Source: Sphingomonas citri (GTDB taxonomy: Bacteria > Pseudomonadota > Alphaproteobacteria > Sphingomonadales > Sphingomonadaceae). From it: a stretch of DNA of 64,000 bases. Positions 26,452 to 35,021 of this stretch are shown in pieces. Each line of letters begins with the position of its first letter. The stretch's first letter is position 1. Below the pieces are notes generated by a model. It was not told where the DNA came from and did not search any database. It was given only the letters and a program-made list of their open reading frames with translations. The stretch covers positions 372,001 through 436,000 of the forward strand of contig NZ_JAHXZN010000002.1 of NCBI RefSeq assembly GCF_019429485.1, given 5' to 3'. The position numbers and the translations under genes were made by a program.

Positions 26452-27312
26452 ATGAACAAGGCGGTTCTTCTGGCCTGCGCGGCGTTGCTGGCCCCGGCCA
26501 GCGCGTCCGCGGCCACGATCTTCGGTGTAGACGAGAACAACAGGCTGGTGACGTTCAGCAGCGCCACGCCGGGCACGTTTACCTCCTCGGTCCGGATCAC
26601 CGGTACCAGCAGCAGCATCGAGGCACTCGACTTTCGCCCGCTCAACGGCATGCTCTACGGCCTCGGCACCGATCGCGTGGTCTACACCATCAACACGATG
26701 ACCGGCGTGGCCACCGCCGCCAGCGCCGCGCTGGGGATCGAGGGCAGCGTCTTCGGCTTCGACTTCAATCCGACGATCGATCGTGTGCGCATCGTCAGCA
26801 ACACCAACAACAATTACGTCTACAATCCCAACGACGGCTCGCTCACCGGTGCGCCGACCACCAGCCCGCTCGGCTATGCCGCGGGCGACCCGAACGCCGG
26901 GCGTGACCCGGGCGTGAGCGCGGCGGCCTATACCAGCTCGAGCTTCGGCGCGCCGGGTACCTCGACCCAGCTCTACGTGATCGACACCGACCTCGACGTG
27001 CTGGCCAAGCAGAACAACAACGGTGGCGTGCTGACGACGGTGGGTGGCCTCGGCCGCGAGCTGGGCTCGCGCACCAGCTTCGACATCGCGGGAAGCGAGG
27101 CGTTCGCGTACAACGGCCGCTCGCTCTACAGCGTCAACCTGCAATCGGGAGCGCTGTCGACGCTCGGCACCACGTCGCGCCAGCTGTTCGGCATCGCGGT
27201 CGCGCCCGTGCCCGAGCCGGCGACCTGGGCGATGATGATTCTGGGCTTCGGCGCGGTGGGCTACTCGCTGCGCCGTCGTACCGCGCGCGTGCGCGTCACG
27301 CAGCTGGTGTGA
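26452..27312 (+). CDS. DUF4394 domain protein with PEPxxWA-CTERM sorting signal
   Basis: A 286-residue exported protein. Residues 1-21 are a signal peptide (cut after SASA). Residues 22-250 form a DUF4394-like repeat-rich beta domain with blade-like units (IFGVDENNRLVTF, GTDRVVYTINTM, TQLYVIDTDLDVL). The C-terminus carries VPEPATWAMMILGFGAVGYSLRRR, a PEPxxWA-CTERM anchor recognised by an exosortase in sphingomonads. The protein is therefore expected to be sorted to the envelope and possibly released. No exosortase gene lies in this window. A GAGGGAG ribosome-binding site lies 8 bp before the ATG. The function of DUF4394 is unknown. Confidence 0.88.
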   Translation: MNKAVLLACAALLAPASASAATIFGVDENNRLVTFSSATPGTFTSSVRITGTSSSIEALDFRPLNGMLYGLGTDRVVYTINTMTGVATAASAALGIEGSVFGFDFNPTIDRVRIVSNTNNNYVYNPNDGSLTGAPTTSPLGYAAGDPNAGRDPGVSAAAYTSSSFGAPGTSTQLYVIDTDLDVLAKQNNNGGVLTTVGGLGRELGSRTSFDIAGSEAFAYNGRSLYSVNLQSGALSTLGTTSRQLFGIAVAPVPEPATWAMMILGFGAVGYSLRRRTARVRVTQLV

Positions 27313-27319
27313 TCGGGAT

Positions 27320-27343
27320 CGAGGGGCGCTACCGCGCTCCTCG
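27320..27343. terminator. bidirectional hairpin between convergent genes
   Basis: Arms CGAGGGGCGC (27320-27329) and GCGCTCCTCG (27334-27343) pair with one G-T wobble around a TACC loop. It sits exactly between the PEP-CTERM stop and the stop of the opposing gene. There is no long T-run on either side, so it may act with Rho. Confidence 0.55.
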
Positions 27344-27349
27344 ACACCC

Positions 27350-27802
27350 TCAGGGCTGGTCCTCGGCGGCCTTGGCGGCGGCTTTGCGCTCGCGCTTCCA
27401 TCGCGTCGCGTTCTGCACCACGCATCCCGTGGCGCTCGCCGCGCCGACGGTGGAGCAGCTGCCGACGCCGACCGCGCCGACGCCCGAGTTGGCCGCCTCC
27501 TTCGCCGCCCACGCCTGGTTCTCGGGCGTCACCTCGAAGTTGCGCAGCTCCTTCGGGATGCGGAACTGCTCCTCGGCGGGGCGGCGGGTGCAGACCACCA
27601 CCTCGGCGCCGTCGGCGTTGGTGGGGCAGCGCTCGTTGCCGTAGAGCACCAGCACGCCGTTGACCGGCGCGTTGCGCGACACGCCCTCCGCCGCGGTGGT
27701 GCGCGGCGCGCGGACCGCGTTGGGCGACGGCGGCCCGCTCTGTGCCAGCGCACCCGCCGGTGCGGTCAGCAGCAGCGCCGCGGCGAAGACCCGTCCTACC
27801 AT
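27350..27802 (-). CDS. small exported hypothetical protein (150 aa)
   Basis: A 150-residue protein with a signal peptide (VFAAALLLTAPAGALA, cut before QSGPP). The mature part has one early cysteine (GNERCPTNADGAEVVVCTRRP) and a late Cys pair (GVGSCSTVGAASATGCVVQ), suggesting disulfide-stabilised structure, and a Lys/Ala-rich tail (RWKRERKAAAKAAED). No named domain was recognised; proteins of this kind are common in sphingomonads. ATG at 27802 has GGGAAGG upstream. It is 11 bp past the coq7 stop and is probably co-transcribed with it. Confidence 0.65.
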   Translation of the reverse strand: MVGRVFAAALLLTAPAGALAQSGPPSPNAVRAPRTTAAEGVSRNAPVNGVLVLYGNERCPTNADGAEVVVCTRRPAEEQFRIPKELRNFEVTPENQAWAAKEAANSGVGAVGVGSCSTVGAASATGCVVQNATRWKRERKAAAKAAEDQP

Positions 27803-27813
27803 CACCTTCCCTC

Positions 27814-28347
27814 TCAGATCCTCTTGGCGGTCGCGATCGCCACCCGGCAGCCGAGCCGGATCGCCGCCGACATCAGCGGATAGGCCGGCGCGTTCTCCGC
27901 CCCGTGCGCCAGCGCGGTGTCGCGATGCTCCAGCTCCTCGGCCTGGAACTCGCGGATCGCCTCGGACAGCTCGGGGTCGCTGTCGCCCAGCGCGACGAGC
28001 TGCTCCTCATAATGTTTGTCGATCTCGGTCTCGACCGCGGCGGTGCAGGCCATCGCCGCCTCCGGACCGATCGCCGCCGTCACCGCGCCCAGCGCGAAGC
28101 CCGCGACGTCCCAGAACGGCTGGAGCAGCGTCGGCCGCACGCCGCGCTCGACGATCATGCGATCGAAGAAGGCGCGGTGCTTCTCCTCCTGCAAGGCCAT
28201 CGCCGAGATCTTGCGCGCCATCGGCGAGCGCTGGCCCATGATGGCGAGCTGGCCCGCGTAGATGCGGATCGCGCCGAACTCGCCCGCCTGGTCGACGCGG
28301 ATCATCGAGTCGGTCGCGGCGGGCTTGTCGCCGGGTTTCCAGGTCAT
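27814..28347 (-). CDS. coq7: Coq7-type 2-polyprenyl-3-methyl-6-methoxy-benzoquinol hydroxylase
   Basis: A 177-residue di-iron hydroxylase that adds the last ring hydroxyl in ubiquinone biosynthesis. Carboxylate-bridged iron ligands lie in DQAGEFGA, in EEKHR (E-x-x-H), in ETEIDKH, and in the second ExxH of EELEHRD. The predicted four-helix bundle carries a hydrophobic face for membrane docking (WDVAGFALGAVTAAIG). The start overlaps the dsbB stop by 4 bp, so the two are co-translated, linking quinone synthesis to a quinone-dependent disulfide oxidase. The ATG at 28347 gives the family-like start MTWKPGDKP; a longer upstream frame inside dsbB is a shadow. Confidence 0.92.
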   Translation of the reverse strand: MTWKPGDKPAATDSMIRVDQAGEFGAIRIYAGQLAIMGQRSPMARKISAMALQEEKHRAFFDRMIVERGVRPTLLQPFWDVAGFALGAVTAAIGPEAAMACTAAVETEIDKHYEEQLVALGDSDPELSEAIREFQAEELEHRDTALAHGAENAPAYPLMSAAIRLGCRVAIATAKRI

Positions 28348-28862
28348 GCGCGCCTCCACAGCTGCGATACGATCAGCGCGGCGCCGGCGAAGGAGAGCAG
28401 AGCGTTCCAACCCGCCAGCGACACGCCGAGCAGCGACCATTGCGCCGCGTCACAGCGAACGATCGGCGCGGCGAGCAGGTCCTTGAGCGCCTGGTCGGTA
28501 GAGAGGCCGACGGTGCTGGTCGTCTGGGTGCAGGCGGTCACGCCCTGCCACCAGTGATATTCCACCCCGGCGTGGAACACGCCGATCGCGCCCGAGACGA
28601 CGATCAGCGCCGCCGCCCCCGCCACCAGCGTCGCCTGCACGCGCGGCGCACGGATCACGAAGGCCAGTGCCGCCATCGCCACGGCGCCGTAATGCGGCCA
28701 GCGCTGCCAGTGGCACATCTCGCACGGGTACAGGCCGCCGATCAGCTGGAACGCCCAGGCGCCCGCGAGCAGCGCCGCGGGCACGAGCAGCGCGAGCAGC
28801 CGGGCGTTGCGGAGCCCCTGCCCCGTGCGCGCGCCGAACGGCCGGTCGAGCGCCGCGCCCAT
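28344..28862 (-). CDS. dsbB: DsbB-family disulfide bond formation protein
   Basis: A 172-residue inner-membrane protein that reoxidises DsbA and passes electrons to ubiquinone. Four transmembrane helices are visible. The first periplasmic loop has the redox pair CEMC in LYPCEMCHWQRWPHY. The second loop has Cys in VTACTQTT and VRCDAAQW. Coupling to coq7 by a 4-bp overlap, and to the ctpA-type protease by TAATG, places it in a three-gene unit of envelope and quinone functions. It shows a complete set of four catalytic cysteines. Confidence 0.9.
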   Translation of the reverse strand: MGAALDRPFGARTGQGLRNARLLALLVPAALLAGAWAFQLIGGLYPCEMCHWQRWPHYGAVAMAALAFVIRAPRVQATLVAGAAALIVVSGAIGVFHAGVEYHWWQGVTACTQTTSTVGLSTDQALKDLLAAPIVRCDAAQWSLLGVSLAGWNALLSFAGAALIVSQLWRRA

Positions 28863-30223
28863 TATTTCTTGCCCGACGCCGGCGGATTGCTCGCCATGGA
28901 CTGGGTCACCGCGGCGACCTGCTGCGGCCCGCCGAGCCGCGCGATCGTCTTGAGCGCGTACCAGAGCTGGAAGTCCTCGACGCCCTGCTTCTTGAGCGAC
29001 TCAGGCGTCGCGGTGAAGCGCGGGTCGTCCTTGGTGTCCTCCTCCAGCACCGCATTGTCGGGCGACTTGATCTCGTTGATCAGGTGGCGGCGCAGGTCGG
29101 CCTCGCGGAACACCGGGCGCGACTTGTAATCGGGGTCGGAGAGCTGGGGCACGCGGATGTCGGGCTCGATCCCGCCCTCCTGCACGCTCCGCCCGGACGG
29201 CGTGAAATAGCGTGCGGTGGTGAGCCGCAGCGCGGTGCGCGGACCGAGCTGGAGCAGCGTCTGCACCGAGCCCTTGCCGAAGCTGCGCTCGCCCATCACC
29301 AGCGCGCGGTGATGGTCCTGCAGCGCGCCGGCGACGATCTCGCTGGCCGAGGCGGTACCCGAGTCGGTCAGCACGATGATCGGCAGGCCATGCGCGACGT
29401 CGCCCGGCTTGGCGAAATAGCGCTCGATATCGTCCTTCTCGCGGCCGCGCTGGCTGACGATCTCGCCGCGCTCGAGGAAGGCGTCCGAGACCTCGATCGC
29501 CTGAGTCAGCAGCCCGCCGCCGTTCTCGCGCAGGTCGACGACATAGCCGAGCGGCTTGTGGCCGAGCGACTTGTCGATCGCCATCACCGCGGCACGCGTG
29601 TCGGCGCCGGTCGCCTCGGAGAAGGTGTTGATGTTGATGTAGCCGACATCGCCCTTCACTTCCCATTTGACGGGGCGCTGCACGATCACCTCGCGCACGA
29701 GGGTGACGTCGATCGGCTTGTCGCGGCCGGGACGCACGAGCGTGAGCGAGATCTTGGTGCCGGGCTTGCCGCGCATCTGCGCGGTCGCCTCGTCGAGCGT
29801 GCCGCCGTAGATCAGCTTGCCGTCGATATGCGTGATGAAGTCGCCCGACTTGATCCCGGCGCGCCCCGCGGGCGTGTCCTCCTGCGGCGAGACGACCTTC
29901 ACCGCGCCGTCCTCCATCGAGACGGTGAGGCCGAGGCCACCGTAATTGCCCTCGGTCTGGATGCGCAGATTGTCGAAGTCCGAGGCGTCGACGTAGCTGG
30001 AATGCGGGTCGAGCGCGGCGAGCATGCCGTCGATCGCACCCTTGATCAGCTGCTCGTCGGTGACCTTGTCGACATAGTCGGCCTTCACGCGATTGTAGAC
30101 GTCGAGGAACTTGTCCATCTCGCGATAGGCGCTGGTATCGGCGGCGGCCATCGCGCCGGTGGCGACCGGCACCATCGCGATCGTGGTGACCAGCGCGGCG
30201 GCCTGGAGCAGCTTGGACTTCAT
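28862..30223 (-). CDS. ctpA: S41 family C-terminal processing peptidase
   Basis: A 453-residue periplasmic protease of the tail-specific CtpA/Prc type. ATG at 30223 begins a signal peptide (LLQAAALVTTIAMVPVATGAMAA). The PDZ domain spans about residues 90-180 (YGGLGLTVSMEDGAVKVV, AGIKSGDFITHIDGKLI). The catalytic Ser is in TDSGTASASE and the Lys in GERSFGKGSVQ. The C-terminal region (residues 380-453) is specific to alphaproteobacterial CtpA. Such proteases trim or degrade envelope proteins and peptidoglycan hydrolases. It is the first gene of the ctpA-dsbB-coq7 unit. A longer in-frame start at 30355 would put extra residues before a good signal peptide. Confidence 0.9.
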   Translation of the reverse strand: MKSKLLQAAALVTTIAMVPVATGAMAAADTSAYREMDKFLDVYNRVKADYVDKVTDEQLIKGAIDGMLAALDPHSSYVDASDFDNLRIQTEGNYGGLGLTVSMEDGAVKVVSPQEDTPAGRAGIKSGDFITHIDGKLIYGGTLDEATAQMRGKPGTKISLTLVRPGRDKPIDVTLVREVIVQRPVKWEVKGDVGYININTFSEATGADTRAAVMAIDKSLGHKPLGYVVDLRENGGGLLTQAIEVSDAFLERGEIVSQRGREKDDIERYFAKPGDVAHGLPIIVLTDSGTASASEIVAGALQDHHRALVMGERSFGKGSVQTLLQLGPRTALRLTTARYFTPSGRSVQEGGIEPDIRVPQLSDPDYKSRPVFREADLRRHLINEIKSPDNAVLEEDTKDDPRFTATPESLKKQGVEDFQLWYALKTIARLGGPQQVAAVTQSMASNPPASGKK

Positions 30224-30381
30224 GCGAATGGTCGAGACCCCGGTGAGAGCGATCCCGCGACGTAGCGGAATTGCACGAGCGATCCTAGCGCCCGCGCGGC
30301 TGAACCGCGGCTGAGCGGATGAGGGCGATCGCGTTCTACTGCTGATCCGCCCCAAGGAGGATTCTTCTGCAAAACCCTTCC

Positions 30382-30475
30382 GTCATCCCCGCCTCGGTCC
30401 GGGATCCACCGTGCCGCAAACTCTGGAAGCGTTGTCTGCGCGGAGAAGTGGATGCCGGAACAAGTCCGGGATGAC
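30382..30475. repeat. 94-bp palindromic repeat doublet, copy 4
   Basis: The element starts GTCATCCCCGCCTCGG and ends AAGTCCGGGATGAC, with arms around a GCC/CGG-rich middle. The ends and length match the other copies although the stem bases differ, and within each arm the inner bases still pair (for example CCGG with TCCGG). It is located in the ctpA upstream region. Confidence 0.85.
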
Positions 30476-30536
30476 GGTGAGTGACAAGCGTTCTGGAGGG
30501 AGCGCAGAGGAACGCTGCAAGGAAAGGGTCAGCGAG

Positions 30537-31301
30537 CTACCGCCGTCTCGCCTTGAGCAGGCGGCATTTGCCCTTGCGGCACTCGGGCGGCGCATAGGCG
30601 CCGAGGTAGATCGGCGGCGGCGCCACCGCCGCGATCACCACCGGGTCGCGCGCCACGGCGGGCTCGGCCGGAAAGGCCGTACGCGCGCGGGCGAACAGCG
30701 CGCGGGCACGCGCTGCCCCCGGCGCGGTCGCGCTGGCGCCGACCCAGCGCCAGTGCCACGGCTCCCACTTCACCCGCTGGCGATTGCCCGCCGGGAAGGA
30801 CATCTCGAAGCCGTAGCGCGCGGCGTTGGCGACGAGCCAGCGGAACGCCGGCGTCGCCGCGCCGCACGCCTCGGCGTCGGGGCAGTCGTTGACGCGCGGG
30901 CGAAAGGCGAAGTCGAGCGCATAGCCGGTCGCATGTTCGCTGTGCCCCGGCGGCGCCACCGAGAGCGCGCGCTCGCCCGCCGCGGTCTGCGCCTCGCGGC
31001 AGAACACCGCCTGCTGGTAGCTGATCGAACGGTGGCACGACAGCGCGCGCACCTGCCCACCTGAGGCGGCGATCAGCCGCGCGAGGTCGGGTATCATGTC
31101 GCGGCGCAGCACGCAGGGCCCGACCGCCAGCCCCTCGGGCACCGCGACCAGCTCGCCCGGCGGCGCGTCGCCATAGGGCAGGTGCCCCAGCGCGCGCCCG
31201 TCCGCGCCGACGCGCACGTTGCTGTTGTCGCACAGCTGCGCCTGCGCCGGCGCGGCCAGCGCGAGCAGCGGGGCGGCGAGGATGAGGGAGGCGCGGCGCA
31301 T
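30537..31301 (-). CDS. M15 family D-alanyl-D-alanine carboxypeptidase-like protein
   Basis: A 254-residue exported peptidoglycan peptidase of family M15 (VanY/DdpX-like). Residues 1-23 are a signal peptide (AAPLLALAAPAQA). Zinc ligands are visible in PGHSEHATGYALDF (H-x6-D type) and in EPWHWRWVG (the third His), with the catalytic Asp/Glu nearby. RSISYQQAVF is the region that normally supports the substrate. A Cys-containing tail (PPECRKGKCRLL) is probably disulfide-linked. It is divergent from the pseudouridine synthase. Specificity (D-Ala-D-Ala or L-Ala-D-Glu) is not evident. Confidence 0.8.
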   Translation of the reverse strand: MRRASLILAAPLLALAAPAQAQLCDNSNVRVGADGRALGHLPYGDAPPGELVAVPEGLAVGPCVLRRDMIPDLARLIAASGGQVRALSCHRSISYQQAVFCREAQTAAGERALSVAPPGHSEHATGYALDFAFRPRVNDCPDAEACGAATPAFRWLVANAARYGFEMSFPAGNRQRVKWEPWHWRWVGASATAPGAARARALFARARTAFPAEPAVARDPVVIAAVAPPPIYLGAYAPPECRKGKCRLLKARRR

Positions 31302-31347
31302 CGCGCCCTCTGGCCACGGCGGCGCGGCGATGGCAAGGGCAGTGCGC

Positions 31348-32001
31348 ATGTTAGGCGACCGGGTCCTGTTCCTCGACGGCGAGGCGTTGATCATCGACAA
31401 GCCCGCCGGGCTGCCGGTAGATCCGCCGCGCGACGGCGGGCTCAGCCTGGAGAACCACCTCTCCTCGCTGACCTTCGGCTTCCGGCGCTGGCCGGTCGCG
31501 GTGCACCGGCTGGATCGCGACACCAGCGGCTGCCTGCTGCTCGCGCGCAATCCGAAGGCGCAGGCGCGCTTCCAGCAGGCGTTCGAGGCGGGGCAGGTGC
31601 GCAAGCGCTATCTCGCCATCCTCGACGGCCTGTCCGGGGGGGAGCGCGGCACGATCGAGCTGGCGCTGCGCAAGGTATCCACGGCCGAGCGCGGCTGGCG
31701 CATCACGGTCGACCCGCGCGGCAAGGCGGCGCGCACCGACTGGGAACTGCTCGACACGCGCGACGGGCGCGCGCTGGTCGCCTTCACCCCGCACACCGGG
31801 CGGACGCACCAGCTGCGCGTCCACGCGCAGCAGGGGCTGGGCGTGCCGATCGTGGGTGATCCGGTCTATGGCCGCGCCGATCCGGCGGGGATGATGCTCC
31901 ACGCCGCCGCGATCGCGCTGCCGCGCCCCGGCAAGGAGGACGCCGCGGCGGAGGCGCCCTGGCCCGAGCGCTTCGCCGCGCTCGGCTTCGCCGCCGGCTG
32001 A
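31348..32001 (+). CDS. RluA-family pseudouridine synthase
   Basis: A 217-residue RNA pseudouridine synthase. The catalytic Asp is in the family motif HRLDRDTSGCLLLAR. VHAQQGLGVPIVGDPVYG is the second conserved region, and the N-terminus (MLGDRVLFLDGEALIIDKPAG) matches the RluA core. No S4 domain is present, so it resembles the short RluA or TruC type rather than RluC/D. The target site in rRNA or tRNA cannot be set from sequence. I used ATG 31348, which has AAGGGC nearby; ATG at 31330 is an alternative giving six more residues. Confidence 0.88.
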   Translation: MLGDRVLFLDGEALIIDKPAGLPVDPPRDGGLSLENHLSSLTFGFRRWPVAVHRLDRDTSGCLLLARNPKAQARFQQAFEAGQVRKRYLAILDGLSGGERGTIELALRKVSTAERGWRITVDPRGKAARTDWELLDTRDGRALVAFTPHTGRTHQLRVHAQQGLGVPIVGDPVYGRADPAGMMLHAAAIALPRPGKEDAAAEAPWPERFAALGFAAG

Positions 32002-32024
32002 GCTGCGCGCCGCATCGGCGCCGA

Positions 32025-32447
32025 TTAGTCGAACGTCGGCTTCTTCCGCCCCGCTTTCACGCCCGATCGCCCTTTCTTGGCGTCCACCCGTCGGGTCTGC
32101 GACGCGCGCGTCGGGCGCGTCGGACGGCGCTTGGCCTGGACGACCGTCGATTCCTGAATCAGCGCGACGAGACGCTCCAGTGCCTCCTGCCGGTTGACGT
32201 GCTGCGAGCGCGATCCCTCGCTCCGCAGCACCAGCACGCCGGCCGCCGTCATCCGCGATCCTGCCAGCACGGCGAGACGCTCCTTCACCCGCTCGGGCAG
32301 GTCGCTCGCCGCGACGTCGAAGCGCAGGATCACCGCCGAGTCGGTGGTGTTGACGTGCTGCCCGCCGGCGCCCCCGGAACGGGTCGCGGTATAGTCGATC
32401 AGGTCGTCCTCGATCGAGAGCGAGCGGGTGACGGGGAGGCGGGCCAT
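32025..32447 (-). CDS. arfB: alternative ribosome-rescue factor / aminoacyl-tRNA hydrolase ArfB
   Basis: A 140-residue release-factor-like hydrolase that frees peptides on stalled ribosomes independently of tmRNA. The GGQ loop is intact in SGGAGGQHVNTTDS (residues about 27-40). The C-terminal basic tail (KKGRSGVKAGRKK), which enters the empty mRNA channel, is present and rich in Lys/Arg. ATG at 32447 gives the standard MARLPVTRSLSIEDD start. It is convergent with the pseudouridine synthase and divergent from the small gene at 32642. The length is as in E. coli ArfB (YaeJ). Confidence 0.92.
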   Translation of the reverse strand: MARLPVTRSLSIEDDLIDYTATRSGGAGGQHVNTTDSAVILRFDVAASDLPERVKERLAVLAGSRMTAAGVLVLRSEGSRSQHVNRQEALERLVALIQESTVVQAKRRPTRPTRASQTRRVDAKKGRSGVKAGRKKPTFD

Positions 32448-32641
32448 GGCGGTATATAACGCCGACGGGGGCGAGTGCGATGGGCTCGAAGGGGCCGATG
32501 CTGCGCCCTTGCCGAGCCGCGGCCGCCACCGCCGCAACATGGCGGCCAAACGGACGCAACACAGCGACACGCGAGCGAGACGCGAGCGGCGCACCTCGCC
32601 TCGCGCCGGCCTCCCCCTGCCGGCGCAACGAGGAAGTTGGT

Positions 32642-32947
32642 ATGTACATCTCGTCCCGCAGCCGCGCGCCGCAGCCGCGCCAGGCCCCGCCGCCGCTGGT
32701 CGACAATCCCTTCGCCGCCGAGCTGTTCGCCACCGGCTGCGCCGGCTTCACCAGCCTGGGCGGCACGGTGGTGCTGACGCTGGAGGCGGCGCGCTGCGAT
32801 CACTCGGGCGAGACGCCGGTGGTGGAGCGCGTGGTCGCCGGCCGGATCGCGCTGACGATCGCGGGTGCGCAGGCGCTGGCGGCGGGGCTGAACCAGTTTC
32901 TCGACCAGCAGGGGCTCGCCCCCGCGCGCGCGGGCGGCCATCAGTGA
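32642..32947 (+). CDS. hypothetical protein (101 aa)
   Basis: A 101-residue protein with a disordered Arg/Pro start (MYISSRSRAPQPRQAP) followed by an alternating hydrophobic region (FTSLGGTVVLTLEAARCD, VVAGRIALTIAGAQALAAGLNQFLDQQG). The pattern suggests a small alpha/beta domain. GAGGAAG lies at a good distance upstream of the ATG. I do not recognise a family, and the surroundings (arfB and fRMsr) give no clue. Confidence 0.55.
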   Translation: MYISSRSRAPQPRQAPPPLVDNPFAAELFATGCAGFTSLGGTVVLTLEAARCDHSGETPVVERVVAGRIALTIAGAQALAAGLNQFLDQQGLAPARAGGHQ

Positions 32948-33164
32948 CGGCGCTGCGATGCTGGCGCGCCGGCGCTTCCCGACCAGCGATCACGCTTGAG
33001 CGGAGCGGGAGCGCATCCTGGCCGCTGTGCGAAGCCGGTTACAGCCGGGTGGTGGTGCACTGGACCGTGCGGGGCTGATCGACCACCGCCGCGTCGTGGC
33101 GGCCCCGCGCCGCCCGGCGCGCCCGCCTCTGGCGCGATCCTGGGTGAGCTCCTAGGTCGGCAGC

Positions 33165-33650
33165 ATGTATCAGTTCGCCGTCACCGCCGAGTCGAAGCCC
33201 CACCGCTACGACGATCTGTCCGCCGCGCTCGACGCGCTGACCGGCGACGAGCCCGACCCGATCGCCAACATGGCCAATGCCGCGGCGCTGCTGTGGCAGT
33301 ATCTGCCCGAACTCAACTGGGCGGGCTTCTACCGCATGATCGGCGACGAGCTGGTGCTCGGCCCGTTCCAGGGCAAGGCGGCCTGCATCCGCATCGCACT
33401 GGGACGCGGTGTGTGCGGCACCGCCGCGGCCGAGCGGCGCACCCAGCTGGTCGCGGACGTCCACGCCTTCCCCGGCCATATCGCCTGTGACGCGGCGAGC
33501 CGGTCGGAGCTGGTGGTGCCGATCGTCTACGAGGGCCGCCTGCTCGGCGTTCTCGACCTGGACAGCCCGGTGCCGGAGCGCTTCGACGCCGAGGACGCAC
33601 GCGGCTGCGAGCGGCTGATGGCGCTGCTCGCCCCGCGCCTGGCGGGCTGA
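33165..33650 (+). CDS. msrC: free methionine-(R)-sulfoxide reductase, GAF-domain type
   Basis: A 161-residue GAF-domain enzyme that reduces free Met-R-sulfoxide with thioredoxin or glutathione. The three family cysteines are present in KAACIRIALGRG, GVCGTAA and HIACDAAS. The NWAGFY and VVPIVYEGRLLGVLDLDS motifs are typical of the fRMsr subgroup, which sets it apart from general GAF sensors. It is a cytoplasmic protein without a signal peptide. No redox partner gene is nearby. Confidence 0.9.
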   Translation: MYQFAVTAESKPHRYDDLSAALDALTGDEPDPIANMANAAALLWQYLPELNWAGFYRMIGDELVLGPFQGKAACIRIALGRGVCGTAAAERRTQLVADVHAFPGHIACDAASRSELVVPIVYEGRLLGVLDLDSPVPERFDAEDARGCERLMALLAPRLAG

Positions 33651-33654
33651 GGCG

Positions 33655-34953
33655 CTACTTCCTCTCGCGGCCCGCGAAGGTGACGAGGCTCTCCGCCCCG
33701 TCGGCGCCGATCGCGGCCACGCCGAAGAAATGGTCGTCGACCGGCACGCCGGCGACCTCGAGCGTCGTGCCCGTCGCCTCGCGCGAGTCGCTCCACGCGG
33801 CGGCGTCGGCGCGGCGCCAATAGACCTTGTAGCGCGCCGCCCCCTCGACCGGCGCCCAGCTCACCTTGGTGTCGTAGGACAGCGCGCCCGAGATCGCCGC
33901 GCTCGCCGGCGCGGCGGGGGCGGCGGCGAGCCGCGCGATCGTCGCGACGTTGATCGCGGTCACCTTGGCGAGATAGCCGAAGTCCATCCCTTCGATCGTG
34001 TCGGCGTAGACGCGGCCGTTCTCGGTGCGCACGTCCTGGTGCTGGCGGTCCCAATTCTCCGCCGCGACCGAGAAACGCACCGCGGGATAGCCCTGCTTGA
34101 GGAAGGGTTCGTGGTCGCCGCCGCGGCCGAACCGGTCGGGGCGACGATCGACGAAGACGCCGAAGCCGCCGGGCAGCGTCGTCGCGACGCCGCCGATCAT
34201 CTTGGCGAGCGCGCGGCTGGGTCCGTCGTCCTCGCCGCCCAGCCCACGCCGCTCGATCGCCTCGCTCAGCGACTCGCTGGCGCGGATCCCCTCGGAGAAG
34301 ACGCGGACGTAGCGGTCGTTGACCACGCCGCCCTGCCCCAGCGAGTTGCCGACGATGTCGTTGTTGAGCATCGCGTCTACCTGCCAGCCGCGCGCGCGCG
34401 CGGTCTCGGCGAGCAGCGTCGCGCCCCACAGCCCCTGCTCCTCGCCCGAGAAGGCGACGTAGACGATATTGGCGCGGAAGCGCTCGCGGTGGAGCAGCCG
34501 CGCCGCCTCCAGCACCAGCGCGACCCCGCTGGCGTCGTCGTTGGCGCCGGGCGCGTCGCTGGTGACGTTCATCACGTCCGTGACGCGGCTGTCGATATGT
34601 GCGCCGACGATGACGTAGCGGTTCGGGTCGGTGCCGCGCTGGACGCCGAGCACGTCCTCGATCACCACACCGTCGGGCGCGCGCGGGCCGGTGAAGCGGC
34701 GCGACAGCCGCTCGGTCGCGATGCAGCCGCCGCAGTCGCGCGACAGCTTCGCGAACTCGCCCGCGACCCAGGTTCGCGCCGCCCCGATGCCGCGCCTCGG
34801 GTCGGTCGCCGAGGACAGCGAGTGGCGGGTGCCGAACGAGACCAGCTTCTCGACCGTGGCGCGCTGCCGCTCCTGCGACACCGCGTCGCGCGCGGCGGCG
34901 GGGGTGGCAAGCGTCAGCGCGAGCAGCGCGGCGGCGGAAAAGCGAAGCGTCAT
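33655..34953 (-). CDS. exported M28 family zinc aminopeptidase
   Basis: A 432-residue exported di-zinc peptidase. Residues 1-21 form a signal peptide (LLALTLATPAAA). Zinc ligands follow the M28 pattern: His/Asp in VGAHIDSR, Asp in GANDDASG, Glu-Glu in FSGEEQGLW, an Asp in AMLNNDIVG and a final His in GGDHEPFL. The last 90 residues form a fibronectin type III-like domain (YKVYWRRADAAAW), seen in many secreted M28 enzymes. It cleaves N-terminal residues from peptides in the periplasm or outside. It is divergent from the acyl-CoA synthetase. Confidence 0.9.
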   Translation of the reverse strand: MTLRFSAAALLALTLATPAAARDAVSQERQRATVEKLVSFGTRHSLSSATDPRRGIGAARTWVAGEFAKLSRDCGGCIATERLSRRFTGPRAPDGVVIEDVLGVQRGTDPNRYVIVGAHIDSRVTDVMNVTSDAPGANDDASGVALVLEAARLLHRERFRANIVYVAFSGEEQGLWGATLLAETARARGWQVDAMLNNDIVGNSLGQGGVVNDRYVRVFSEGIRASESLSEAIERRGLGGEDDGPSRALAKMIGGVATTLPGGFGVFVDRRPDRFGRGGDHEPFLKQGYPAVRFSVAAENWDRQHQDVRTENGRVYADTIEGMDFGYLAKVTAINVATIARLAAAPAAPASAAISGALSYDTKVSWAPVEGAARYKVYWRRADAAAWSDSREATGTTLEVAGVPVDDHFFGVAAIGADGAESLVTFAGRERK

Positions 34954-35021
34954 CCGTCGCTTGTGGCCGGGCGACGCGGGCGACGCAATCGCTTGCTGGA
35001 CGAGGCCGCCGCATCTCAGGC

